Positions 1-6,802 of a DNA stretch of 7,274 nt are shown piece after piece. Location of the stretch: assembly GCA_046760705.1 (NCBI GenBank), contig JBHIER010000165.1, forward strand, positions 1-7,274, read 5' to 3'. The notes beneath the pieces were generated by a model. The model made no database searches. It saw nothing but the letters and a program-made list of their open reading frames with translations, and was not told the DNA's origin. The translations under genes and the position numbers were made by a program. This DNA comes from JBHIER01 sp046760705 [NCBI: bacterium]. Its GTDB lineage: Bacteria > JBHIER01 > G020348925. The stretch's first letter is position 1, and each line of letters starts with the position of its first letter.

Positions 1-133
1 TTCTCAAGTCCTCTATTCCATGTCAGTATTTCCTTGACTTCTCCCAGAATTGGTGGTATATTAAAAAATGTTTCTCTGTGTCCTGTGTGTCTCTGTGGTT
101 GCTGAATAAGACGGATGAGAAAGGAGATCTTGT
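1..133. other. Left edge: no gene recognised; CTCTGTG-type repeats
   Basis: I see no convincing coding region here. Positions 70-102 hold a simple degenerate repeat of the CTCTGTG(T) type (tttctctgtg, tgtgtgtctctgtgg). Such tracts recur between genes in many environmental bacterial genomes and carry no clear function. The minus strand at about 1-55 stays open without a stop and could be the edge of a gene lying to the left, but it is too short to name. The purine-rich stretch AAAGGAG at 120-126 is the ribosome binding site of the next gene. Confidence 0.35.
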
Positions 134-528
134 ATGGAGGTCATAACAGTCACAAAAGTTTTGCGAGAGAAATTGGGGGAGGACGGAGCTGACTCTCCCG
201 TTGATCTGATCAGCAGAGCCAACGAGAAAGTCAAGGAAGATGTGCTCGTATTTGTTGAGGAGAAGTCGAGAGGAGAATAGCCGAAGCCTTCTCCAAGATG
301 AGTGATCGGATCACCCAGGAAATCTCGGGTGTCAATGAGCGGATCTCCAGCCAAATCTGAGGCGTCAATGTGCGGATCTCAGGGGTGCATAATAGAATCA
401 CCACTGAAACCTCAAAAATCAATGACAGGATGTCCGGATTTAAGGCCGACATAATTCGTTGGATGTTCATCTTCTGGGCTCGTCAGATCGGAGTGCTTGT
501 GGCTCTTTTTTTAGCCTTCTTCAAAGGG
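134..528 (+). pseudogene. Broken small coiled-coil protein with C-terminal membrane anchor
   Basis: The ATG at 134 has a strong Shine-Dalgarno (AAGGAG, 121-126) at 7-base spacing, which fixes the start. The first frame encodes 48 residues, including the charged helical stretch EKVKEDVLVFVEEK, and then stops at 278-280. Adding one base near 265-268 (reading KFERR instead of KSRGE) restores a frame that continues through repeated NERIS/NDRMS heptads. That frame meets a TGA at 358-360. It then runs on to a hydrophobic tail (IIRWMFIFW, then QIGVLVALFLAFFK) that would form one membrane helix ending near 528. The layout of acidic helix, coiled coil and terminal membrane helix matches small CCDC90/DUF1640-like bacterial proteins, which end just after such a tail. 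This assignment is by resemblance. The normal stop after FFK is also missing, so the frame reads on to 687. With one frameshift and one nonsense codon it is probably dead, unless the indel is a sequencing error. Confidence 0.6.
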
Positions 529-557
529 TTGTGTCCTTTTGTGGTTAACCAGTCTTT

Positions 558-1210
558 ATGTTTTCAACGAAATTCAAAATCCTCATCGTCGATGACGACC
601 CAAAGTTTGTCGATGATCTCATCTTCCTGCTCCAGAACGACTTCCCTTGCACCGGCGTGGGCAGCGGTGAAGAGGCCCTGGCTCTGATGGCAAAACGGGA
701 TTTCGACGCTCTCTTACTGGACATTGGGTTGGGTTCAGGGATGGACGGGTTCGAAGTAATGAGGCAGATGCGCCGATAGAACCTATGGATTCCGGGAATC
801 GTAGTTTCAGGATACAAAGAGATCGACAAGGTGGTCAAAGCCATGAAACTGGGAGCCAGCAACTGTGTCGGCAAAAAGCCAAGGACTGAAGAGCTGACAG
901 CGGTTTTACTCAAAGCCATTGACGGAAATATCTATATGCACTCTTCTACCAGTTGGGCACGGCGGCGGAAGAGGCTGGAGTCACCTCTTCGAAACGGTTC
1001 CTGGCCGGGACGGTTCATCGGATGGCACAGTTGGCTTGAGATCAGGAAGCTGGCCAGAACCAACCGGTATCCGGACCAGGCCAAGTATCTAAAACCGCAT
1101 CCGATATGCCCTCAAAAAATACCAGTACTATGTACCGGCAGTAGTCGAGTAAGTTGGAGGCTAAAACGGAGCTTGAAAACCTGGACAACGATCAAACTCC
1201 TTGTGGGTGA
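558..1210 (+). pseudogene. Response regulator (receiver domain) relic
   Basis: From ATG 558 the translation is a classic CheY-like receiver domain. It has the acidic cluster ILIVDDDP at residues 8-15, the phosphoacceptor aspartate in LLLDIG, the IVVSGY strand with its conserved serine, and the switch lysine in GKKP. A TAG at 777-779 interrupts it after RQMRR. The same frame then continues correctly (IPGIVVSGYKEIDKVVKAMKLGAS), so the lesion is a simple nonsense mutation. Beyond about 925 the best-looking peptide hops frames: ALFYQLGTAAEEAGVTSSK (frame of 929), EIRKLARTNRYPDQAKYL (1038-1090), RYALKKYQYYVPAVVE (1102-1149) and KLEAKTELENLDND (1151-1195). The original protein was therefore a receiver plus an alpha-helical output region of roughly 90 residues that I do not recognise. 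No Shine-Dalgarno is visible before 558. The receiver call is secure; the right boundary is approximate. Confidence 0.78.
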
Positions 1211-1605
1211 CCCCTGGAACATGCTGTTTGATTCGCTATGCTTTAGACTGCGGCCCCACAGTCATAGAAAATAGGAACGGTTTTAGGGAGAGGTTTATGG
1301 CGTGGGCAACCCCTGGAGGACGATTGGGCCAAGGGATCCCGATCACCACATATGATGGTGGTGTCATGTGCCGTCCGGATTTCCTCGGGATGGACAGAGA
1401 GTACCTGTGGGAAAGGAGGCGATACAAAAATCGATCTCTCCTGATTCCCAGAACAGGGCATCTCGTCCTGTTATATGGGGTGAACAGGAAAACCCATCTT
1501 GCGGGCTTTAAGACTTTATCCCCTCCTGCTTTCGCCTCGCATCAATTTCATCGAGAGGGGGGAGGCTTCCATCATGCCATCGTTCCTCTGTCTCCTCTGA
1601 GGTGA
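1211..1605. other. Gap without a convincing gene upstream of the secreted hydrolase
   Basis: Open frames exist on both strands, including a plus-strand frame across 1201-1605. Their translations have low-complexity or atypical composition, no recognisable motif and no well-placed ribosome binding site. The stretch probably combines the decayed end of the response-regulator relic with the 5' region of the hydrolase gene. I could not identify a promoter hexamer pair or a riboswitch core with confidence. Confidence 0.4.
1599..1604 (+). promoter_or_regulatory. Ribosome binding site deciding the hydrolase start
   Basis: GAGGTG sits 10 bases before the ATG at 1615 and only one base before the ATG at 1606. 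This favours 1615 over the longest possible start at 1606. A third ATG at 1633 has only a weak purine run (AAGAGAGA) before it, but would give a more typical short signal-peptide n-region. Confidence 0.5.
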
Positions 1606-1614
1606 ATGATCATT

Positions 1615-4600
1615 ATGAAGAGAGATTGCATCATGAGAAAATTTTCGGTCGGAGCGGTCTGTCTGGCTGTGCCCGGAGTGACCCTCTGTTGCTGTATTGA
1701 TAGAGCCAAGGCCACATCTGTCTGGGCAGTGACCAATACGGTCAAGATCGGTCAAACAGATCCGGTTCAGACATCCAACTATTTCTGGTCGGGCACGAAG
1801 AAGTCAGTGGCCATAAAATCTGCTCGAAACGAACACGAATCTTTTCAACTGGTGATCACGGCCGATTCAGGAGGTCTTTTCGAGGTCGACGTTGAAGCGA
1901 GCGATTTGATAGGCCCGGGTACAATTCCTGAGGAAAATATCACTCTCTACCGAGAAGCTTATTATGACGCCACCGATCCGCCGGGATATGTCGGTTCTGG
2001 TCTCGGCGTTCCAGGAGTCTACCCCGACGCCCTGATCCCCTTTGTCGATCCGGATGATAATAACCACCAGGTGGGGGCGCCTTTTAATATCCAGGCCGGA
2101 GAGAATCAGCCCATCTGGGTGAAGGTTTTTGTTCCGCCGGGTGTTCCTGCTGGCGAGTATGCGGGGAGTATTTTAATCAGCGACAATTCGGGCCTAATTG
2201 ACGTTTTAACCTTAGAACTGACCGTTTGGGACTTTGATCTGCCAAACGTCCTCCGTTTAAAGGCCGACTATCCTCTGGACGGCTGGTGGCTGCTCCCCGG
2301 TCAATACGACACAGCTCCAAATGATACGTTGAGCCTTTACAGGGTGTGGGACAGATATTACGATTTCTTGGCCAGCTATTCCATAACGCCGACCTTTTTC
2401 TACTTGGAACCGAAGTGCATCAATTTCCCGGACTCGGTCTATCTCGATTTCAGTTACTGCGATACACTGTACGAGCACCTTTTGGATGAGAATGGGCTGC
2501 CCCTATTCGATACGCCCGATGTTTACAACTCAAATGCGTGGCCCCCATATTGTATTGCAGACGAGAGCGGCCAGTACTATGAGGAAGCTCAGTTTTCCGA
2601 TCCGGTCTTTGTGAAGAAGGTGAAACAGTTTTATCGGCAGTTGTACGACCATTATGTGGAGAAGGGCTGGGTCGATAAGCACTATGTCTTCGTCTACGAT
2701 GAGACAGAGTGGGTCAGCGACGAACCGTACAATAATCCACCGGAGGGCTACGACAGAGCAAGAAGCTGGGCTGATCTGGTTCACGCCGCACATCCGGATC
2801 TCAAATTCCACGTGGCGGACAATCCCATCCCCTATTCCAGCACCTGGGGGACATTGATCGGGTATGCCGACATGTGGACCAGCTATATCGATGAGATCGA
2901 CCTCAATCCAGATCTGTTTGCCGAAAGACAGGCGGCTGGCGAAGAGGTGGGGGCGGTCATCAATGAATACTGCGACTTTATCGATTACGATGCCTTCTAT
3001 CATCGAAGCATCGGCTGGTTTTGTCATAAATACAGGCTTTCCTGGATGTCCGAGTGGGAGGTGGCCTACTGGGTGGACGAGAACGATGAGGCACTGAACC
3101 CGTGGCTGGAGAAACCGAACCCGCAGTGGGGTCACGGAGCGGGGGCACTGCTCTGGCCAGGAAAGGATATAGAAGGCGATCCGGCCAAGAGCATCGACGA
3201 CCCAGTACCCTCACTGCGGCTGGAGCTCAATCGGGAGTCTTTAGAGGATTATGAGTATCTCCATCTCTTGGAACAGGTGGTGGGAGAGGCGTACGTCAAA
3301 GGATTGGTTCTGCACGTACTGCCCACTGCGCTGCGGGAGACCGATCCCGATCCGCACCTTTACTACAGCACGAGAGAATTGATCGGAAACATATTGGGTG
3401 GAGCATCTGTTTCAACTGCTTCGATAATGGGGAGCGTAACCGACTCTGCCGGGACGGCGATCCGAGGCGCATTCGTCTCCAACGGTTTGGTCAGTACAGT
3501 AACCACTGAGGTCGGGTCTTATCAATTGCCAGTGTCGGCAGGAGAGCAGAGCATCAATGTCTCGCATGGGGATTTTATCTCTCAGTCACAATCCTTGGCA
3601 GTGAGGCCCGACACCACCATCACCCTCGATTTTGAACTGATACCGATTCCTAAAAGTTCCGCGATATTTAATTCTTTTGACGACCCCAGCGATTTGGATG
3701 AGTGGGAATGGGAAGGGGTGCAGATAAGTTTTTCCAGTCAGCACGTCACCGAGGGCAGTCACTCTTTGAAGGGGATTTTTAGCGATGCCACCGATCCGTA
3801 TCTGGGCACCTGGGAATTTGGCACTGGCTGGAGCGGATACCACAGCTTGGAGTTGGACGTCTACAACCAGAGCGATTTCTACACCGGGTTTGGAGTGGCC
3901 ATCATCGATAAGCTCGGCAACTGGTATGGCTACGAGGAGAACGAGACCTTCGATCTTCTGCCCAACTCTTTCGCCCACATAGTGATTCCCTTCGAAAACG
4001 TCGCGGAGAAGGTAGATCTCGACAACCTCGAATGGCTCGAAATCATTGTCGAAACGAGAGAAGAACTTGAGGGAGGGGGTACGGTGCCTCTGGGCTCGAG
4101 GGTTCTTTACTTAGATAATTTACGGTTAGTCCGGATAACCGGAAGCGATACAACTGCACCGGCGCCCCCCTGGGGATTGAATGTTGTCCAGGATGGCGGA
4201 GCCGTCAGTCTGAGCTGGTCTGCTCCATTGATGGACGCCGACGGAGGCTCTCTGACCGGATTGGTGGGGTACAACGTCTATCGTAGCAATGTCAGCGGTC
4301 AGTCCTATCTCAGCATTAACAGCTTCAATGTGATCGGGACAAATTTCACCGACACAGAGGTGGTCAATGACTCGACTTATTATTATGTGGTCACCGCCCT
4401 GGACGATGCTGATCCGGCCAACGAGAGTCTCTTTTCGGAGGAGGTAAACATAACCCTTACTGGAGCTGTGCCGGGCGATGTCAACGGCGACGGGACTGTC
4501 AACGTACTTGACATTGTCAGAGCTGTAAACATCATTTTGGGGATTGGAGATCCGGCCACGGAGTATGAGCGATGGGCGGCTGACTGCAATGGGGATGGCG

Positions 4601-4668
4601 GTGTCGATATCTTAGATGTGGTGGGGATTGTCAATCTTATTTTGGGTGTTGGTTCGTGCTCACAATGA
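1615..4668 (+). CDS. Secreted GH123/DUF4091-like hydrolase with CBM-like, FN3 and dockerin modules
   Basis: This 1017-residue multidomain protein is exported: a basic start (MKRDCIMRK), a hydrophobic core at residues 10-28 and a likely signal peptidase I site after AKA (31-33). Residues 34 to about 215 form a beta-sandwich typical of the N-terminal part of DUF4091 proteins. About 220-560 is the GH123-like barrel. Adjacent acidic residues D362-E363 in VFVYDETEW sit where GH123 enzymes carry their catalytic Asp-Glu pair. GAGALLWPG (about 506-514) and RLELNRESLEDYEYL (535-549) are hallmark DUF4091 strings. Then follow a carboxypeptidase-regulatory-like fold (about 603-675), a jelly-roll carbohydrate-binding-like region (about 683-841) and FN3 (about 847-947). 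The type I dockerin (about 953-1014) has two calcium loops, DVNGDGTVNVLD and DCNGDGGVDILD. Characterised GH123 enzymes are N-acetylgalactosaminidases, but DUF4091 is broader, so the substrate is unknown. The reading frame is intact, unlike its neighbours. Start choice is uncertain among 1606, 1615 and 1633. Confidence 0.93.
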   Translation: MKRDCIMRKFSVGAVCLAVPGVTLCCCIDRAKATSVWAVTNTVKIGQTDPVQTSNYFWSGTKKSVAIKSARNEHESFQLVITADSGGLFEVDVEASDLIGPGTIPEENITLYREAYYDATDPPGYVGSGLGVPGVYPDALIPFVDPDDNNHQVGAPFNIQAGENQPIWVKVFVPPGVPAGEYAGSILISDNSGLIDVLTLELTVWDFDLPNVLRLKADYPLDGWWLLPGQYDTAPNDTLSLYRVWDRYYDFLASYSITPTFFYLEPKCINFPDSVYLDFSYCDTLYEHLLDENGLPLFDTPDVYNSNAWPPYCIADESGQYYEEAQFSDPVFVKKVKQFYRQLYDHYVEKGWVDKHYVFVYDETEWVSDEPYNNPPEGYDRARSWADLVHAAHPDLKFHVADNPIPYSSTWGTLIGYADMWTSYIDEIDLNPDLFAERQAAGEEVGAVINEYCDFIDYDAFYHRSIGWFCHKYRLSWMSEWEVAYWVDENDEALNPWLEKPNPQWGHGAGALLWPGKDIEGDPAKSIDDPVPSLRLELNRESLEDYEYLHLLEQVVGEAYVKGLVLHVLPTALRETDPDPHLYYSTRELIGNILGGASVSTASIMGSVTDSAGTAIRGAFVSNGLVSTVTTEVGSYQLPVSAGEQSINVSHGDFISQSQSLAVRPDTTITLDFELIPIPKSSAIFNSFDDPSDLDEWEWEGVQISFSSQHVTEGSHSLKGIFSDATDPYLGTWEFGTGWSGYHSLELDVYNQSDFYTGFGVAIIDKLGNWYGYEENETFDLLPNSFAHIVIPFENVAEKVDLDNLEWLEIIVETREELEGGGTVPLGSRVLYLDNLRLVRITGSDTTAPAPPWGLNVVQDGGAVSLSWSAPLMDADGGSLTGLVGYNVYRSNVSGQSYLSINSFNVIGTNFTDTEVVNDSTYYYVVTALDDADPANESLFSEEVNITLTGAVPGDVNGDGTVNVLDIVRAVNIILGIGDPATEYERWAADCNGDGGVDILDVVGIVNLILGVGSCSQ

Positions 4669-4700
4669 GATATTTTCTGTCCACCTGAGAGCTATACAGT

Positions 4701-4716
4701 CCGGGGCTCGCCCCGG
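4701..4716 (+). terminator. GC-rich hairpin after the hydrolase gene
   Basis: CCGGGG-CTCG-CCCCGG is a perfect 6-bp stem with a 4-base loop, starting 33 bases after the stop codon. Its position suits a terminator, but no T-run follows, so it is at best a weak intrinsic terminator. It could instead be the edge of a dispersed repeat. Confidence 0.35.
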
Positions 4717-4962
4717 CAGGGACGCCCATAAATGGTTACAAAAGGTGCTTTGTGCATAATTTGGGTTAATCTAATGGATGCCGTACGGGCAGTGTTCGTA
4801 GTTAGGCACGGAGCGGAGGCGGAGTGCCGTCTCTACGACGCTACTCCGGCGGAGTTCACCCTGAGCTTAGACTCAGGGTTCCGTAGATTACTAGCCTGCT
4901 TCATATGGCAAGATCTTAAAATTTAGGTCAAGTTTTTGTGGTGAAATCAAACTATGCTGCTT
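4717..4962. other. Intergenic stretch with inverted repeats, no gene supported
   Basis: No convincing coding region is present. A perfect stem-loop lies at 4858-4879 (ACCCTGAG, 6-base loop, CTCAGGGT). A looser one at about 4809-4832 pairs GGCAC with GTGCC around a GGAG-rich loop. The plus-strand frame at 4732-4926 crosses these palindromes and has no ribosome binding site, so I treat it as spurious. Confidence 0.45.
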
Positions 4963-5132
4963 TGAAATTCGAAGCACGAAACACGAAATTCGAAACAATA
5001 TCGAAATTCAAATGTCCAAAATTCGAAACAGCTCAAAGCTGAATTGCTCTAAGCAAGGGCTTTTTGGTTTCGAACATTGGGATTTTGGTCATTGGAATTT
5101 GTTTTGGATTTCGATATTCGAATTTCGGATTT
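4963..5132. repeat. A+T-rich long imperfect palindrome (CGAAATTC-type, MITE-like)
   Basis: The left arm (about 4963-5029) is built from repeated CGAAATTC/ATTCGAAAC words. The right arm (about 5066-5132) is its imperfect reverse complement: GTTTCGAACATTGGGATTTTGG pairs with the inner part of the left arm, and TTTCGATATTCGAATTTCGG pairs with the outer part. The arms are about 67 bases each and are separated by a loop of about 36 bases. As RNA or single-stranded DNA it would fold into a long cruciform. Similar CGAAATTCGAA palindromes occur as dispersed intergenic repeats in environmental bacteria, and I infer a non-autonomous mobile repeat. No coding capacity and no clear target duplication are visible. 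Confidence 0.65.
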
Positions 5133-5171
5133 ATACCTCGTCGGTTTGAGGTGAAGCTTCGCTAGAAACCT

Positions 5172-5286
5172 GATCAGTCTCTCACCCCTACCTCCTCCGA
5201 TGGTCCCCCTTGACCTGGTACATGAAGGCCTCCAGGCGGGTCAACGAGCGGGGTCTCCTCCTGGCCGTCGTAGGCCAGGTTGAGCC
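5172..5286. repeat. Direct repeat copy 1 of a gene-tail segment
   Basis: This segment matches 7169-7274 in the same orientation. Bases 5206-5243 are identical to 7201-7238 (38 bases), and the similarity extends on both sides, including ATCAGTCTCT (5173-5182 and 7170-7179) and TGGCCGTCGTAGGC. On the minus strand both copies encode the peptide LTRLEAFMYQVKG. Relative to copy 2, this copy carries one extra base between 5243 and 5260. That throws the conserved LAYDGQ and LTRLEAF parts into different frames. Confidence 0.75.
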
Positions 5287-5502
5287 GTTACGGTCCAGAT
5301 ACGAGATAAGGCTGGCCTCCTCTTCGGGGGTGATGGTGGGGTCGGAGGCACCGATGAACCAGATCACAGTCTCATACTCTTTCAACAAATTTGCCTCCGG
5401 TGTGCCCGACGGTTTCGTGTTCCACACGTAATATGCTTCATTCCGGTCGTAGAGAGCCATGCGGTAAAACTTCTCGGCATTGTAATCCCATCTTATGGAC
5501 AC
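5188..5502 (-). pseudogene. Fragment of a secreted-protein domain joined to the repeated tail
   Basis: The minus-strand frame from GTG 5502 encodes about 104 residues. The first two thirds look like a genuine alpha/beta domain (NAEKFYRMAL, then AYYVWNTKPSGTP, YETVIWFIGAS and TPEEEASLISYLD). That pattern recalls the Y-VW-T / VIWF-G / L-YL segment in some large secreted, peptidase-M6-like or T9SS-type proteins. This is resemblance only. After YLDRNG the frame becomes improbable (STWPTTARRRP) because of the one-base shift described for the repeat, and the conserved LTRLEAFMYQVKG then reappears. No ribosome binding site is convincing. The frame starts 9 bases inside the end of the dockerin fragment. 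I read it as an internal gene fragment with both natural ends lost, not an expressed gene. Confidence 0.5.
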
Positions 5503-5735
5503 TCATCCAACCCTAAAATCAGATTGACGATCTTGATGGCATCCAAAACATTGACAACTCTGTCGCCGTCACAATTGCCCATCGGCCCGTTGCGATCGGC
5601 CGCGCAAGCCTCTTCAGGCGTGGGTAACACAAGACCCAAAAGGATGTTCACTGCTGCGAGAGCATCCACAATATTGACAGTATTGTCATTGTTTGCATCG
5701 CCCTTTATGCCAGCATATTCTACAATCACCATACA
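5493..5735 (-). pseudogene. Orphan C-terminal type I dockerin fragment
   Basis: The frame reads CMVIVEYAGIK, then two dockerin repeats: GDANNDNTVNIVDALAAVNI with LLG, and NCDGDRVVNVLDAIKIVNLI with LG. It ends naturally at LDECP-stop. The calcium-loop residues (D/N at positions 1, 3 and 5, and the D of VD/LD at position 12) are preserved in both. Dockerins are C-terminal modules of large secreted enzymes, yet here the upstream protein is missing. The open frame extends to ATG 5795, but the first 20 codons are the out-of-frame reading of a PIN toxin gene. The junction at about 5736 is therefore a rearrangement point. It is related in type to the dockerin ending at 4668 but clearly diverged from it, so it is not a recent duplicate. 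Confidence 0.75.
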
Positions 5736-5862
5736 GCCGTTCCATCGCCTCAAAGAAAGGACAGACCGTCTCCAGATAGGTCTCGTTTTCCTCAATGAAG
5801 TAAATGAGTGGTGCAGTATCCAGCCCCACTACTTTCCCTTGCAGCGCAGCTATCCATTCCAC
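5686..5862 (-). pseudogene. PIN-domain toxin truncated after about 42 codons (VapC-like)
   Basis: GTG 5862 overlaps the end of the antitoxin gene, the usual translational coupling of toxin-antitoxin operons. The frame gives WIAALQGKVVGLDTAPLIYF and then IEEN and YLETVCPFFEAMER. This is the N-terminal strand and helix of a PIN ribonuclease domain with its first catalytic aspartate (D15 in GLDTAPL). After AMER (about 5737) the sequence changes to dockerin DNA, and the frame stops at 5686-5688 after 16 unrelated residues. A full PIN domain is about 130-140 residues, so the remaining catalytic acidic residues are lost and the toxin cannot be active. The junction is not at a recognisable repeat. 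Confidence 0.75.
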
Positions 5863-6071
5863 GATGCCCTCTCCCGGTCTACATATTCCTGAGCATCCAT
5901 GCCCTGCCAGATTTCCTTCCCCAGACCTTGCAACTCCAGGATGCTGCGTCGGCCTCGGGTCACGACCTGACGCCGGATGAGCGCTGCTAATTCCTCTAAC
6001 AGCCGGAGTTGGTCAGCCGGAGACAGTCTTTCCGCTCGCTCCAGCACTTCATCGTAAGCAACGATAGACAT
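5850..6071 (-). CDS. Antitoxin of a VapBC-like module
   Basis: This intact 73-residue protein has the helix LSPADQLRLLEELAALIRRQ in its first half. Its basic/hydrophobic C-terminal half (ILELQGLGKEIWQG, then DAQEYVDRERASWNG) is a tail typical of antitoxins paired with PIN toxins, which it would bind and neutralise. ATG 6071 is preferred over an upstream ATG at 6122 because a purine-rich Shine-Dalgarno (AAGGGGGAG, about 6076-6084) lies just upstream. The 17-residue extension also lacks support. The toxin start (GTG 5862) lies inside its last codons. Because the toxin is truncated, this is an orphan antitoxin, possibly retained for protection against a related toxin elsewhere. The family is recognised by pattern, not by search. 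Confidence 0.85.
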   Translation of the reverse strand: MSIVAYDEVLERAERLSPADQLRLLEELAALIRRQVVTRGRRSILELQGLGKEIWQGMDAQEYVDRERASWNG

Positions 6072-6075
6072 TTTA

Positions 6076-6084
6076 CTCCCCCTT
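6076..6084 (-). promoter_or_regulatory. Ribosome binding site of the antitoxin gene
   Basis: On the minus strand AAGGGGGAG is followed by TAAA and ATG 6071. The match is strong, though the spacing of 4-5 bases is slightly short. It decides the start of the 73-residue antitoxin. Confidence 0.6.
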
Positions 6085-6122
6085 TCACTACTCAGTTTTC
6101 TCATAGAGTGTTTTGCCCTCAT

Positions 6123-6386
6123 ATTTACTGGATTTCTCTCAGGGGATGCACATGGATGCTCTCAACCTTCCAGCAATAATGCTCTAAAACCGCCCTGCTG
6201 AAAATGCACGTCCGCGACAAAAAATGGGGACACATTCTATTTTTCTTCATCTATTGCTTTTTGCATGGTCTCCCTCGTGGATGGAAATGAGTCTTGTTTT
6301 ATGTGTCTGCTTAAAACATGGAGCATACTGACACTCATGCAACCGTCCGGAAGGGCAATGATAGAACCCGGTTCTTAACAAAGGTA
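6123..6386. other. Gap between toxin-antitoxin remnants; possible transposase-associated fragment
   Basis: No firm gene is present. AAAATGGGGACACATTCTAT (6221-6240), followed by TTTTTCTTC, resembles the A/T-flanked GGGGACA...TTCTATTTTT sequence often found at the ends of dispersed repeats near Y1 (IS200-like/RAYT) transposases. This is from memory and unverified. A minus-strand 33-codon frame from ATG 6338 to stop 6237 contains DSFPSTRETMQKAIDEEK. That looks protein-like but has no ribosome binding site, so it may be a remnant of a lost gene. Confidence 0.3.
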
Positions 6387-6799
6387 TCACTTGGTCCATT
6401 CATCCAAAAATATGACTCCGATGACCTTTCGCTCCTTAAGAATCCGGAAATGGGAATCGGTAGTATAAAGATTTTGGCACCCCTTATCCACAAATGTTGC
6501 CAAGACAATAGAATCTATAGTAGGAATGCCAAGTCCATATCGGTAGCCAGCCGATAACTCTGCAATTTTCAAAGACACAGGAACAATGGCAATCTTCGTA
6601 AGAGTCTTCGCAACATCGATCAGATTCTTCGCTGCGGTTTGCCTGGCCCTTTTATAAAGTGGACGAGTAACTCGTTAATTGAAACCGTAGAGATAACGAG
6701 ATTATTCCCTCCTGACCGAACTGTCTCCCAAAGTTCCAAAGCTTTGGGCAACTTGTTTGCTAAAGCTATCAGAAGTCCGGTATCCGCCCCTAAAGACAT
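6387..6799 (-). pseudogene. PIN-domain toxin (VapC-like) with a one-base frameshift
   Basis: ATG 6799 begins ADTGLLIALANKLPKALELW and continues through VISTVSINELLVHF. The frame then breaks at about 6656 (TTTATAAAAGG). Adding one T (TTTTATAAAAGG) joins it perfectly to YKRARQTAAKNLIDVAKTLT, GYRYGLGIPTIDSIVLATFV and LYTTDSHFRILKERK, ending LDEWTK-stop. The repaired protein is 137 residues, full length for a PIN ribonuclease. It has all four expected acidic residues: D6, E43, D96 and D115. As written, translation from 6799 stops after about 57 residues. The lesion lies beside a short T/A run, so a sequencing or assembly indel is a realistic alternative to a true pseudogene. A start-like ATG at 6578 within the second half would lack the first two catalytic residues. 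It follows the AbrB-like antitoxin remnant directly. Confidence 0.82.
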
Positions 6800-6802
6800 C
6801 AG

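Noticed and set aside
358-779. In-frame TGA (358) and TAG (777) as evidence of stop-codon recoding
   Set aside because: The 1017-codon hydrolase has no internal stops, the two genes use different stop codons, and both also show frameshifts. Decay or sequence error explains them better.
1201-1605. A 134-codon plus-strand frame before the hydrolase
   Set aside because: It has no motif, unusual composition and no ribosome binding site at its start.
2530-3135. Long open frame on the minus strand inside the hydrolase gene
   Set aside because: It lies wholly antisense to a well-supported catalytic domain and has no recognisable motif or ribosome binding site, so it is a shadow of the real gene.
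4680-4900. tRNA or structured RNA gene in the hairpin-rich intergenic region
   Set aside because: No cloverleaf with a T-loop (GGTTCRANNCC-like) and matching acceptor stem could be assembled. The stems look like independent hairpins.
4732-4926. Small protein of 64 codons after the hydrolase
   Set aside because: It crosses two inverted repeats, lacks a ribosome binding site and resembles no known protein.
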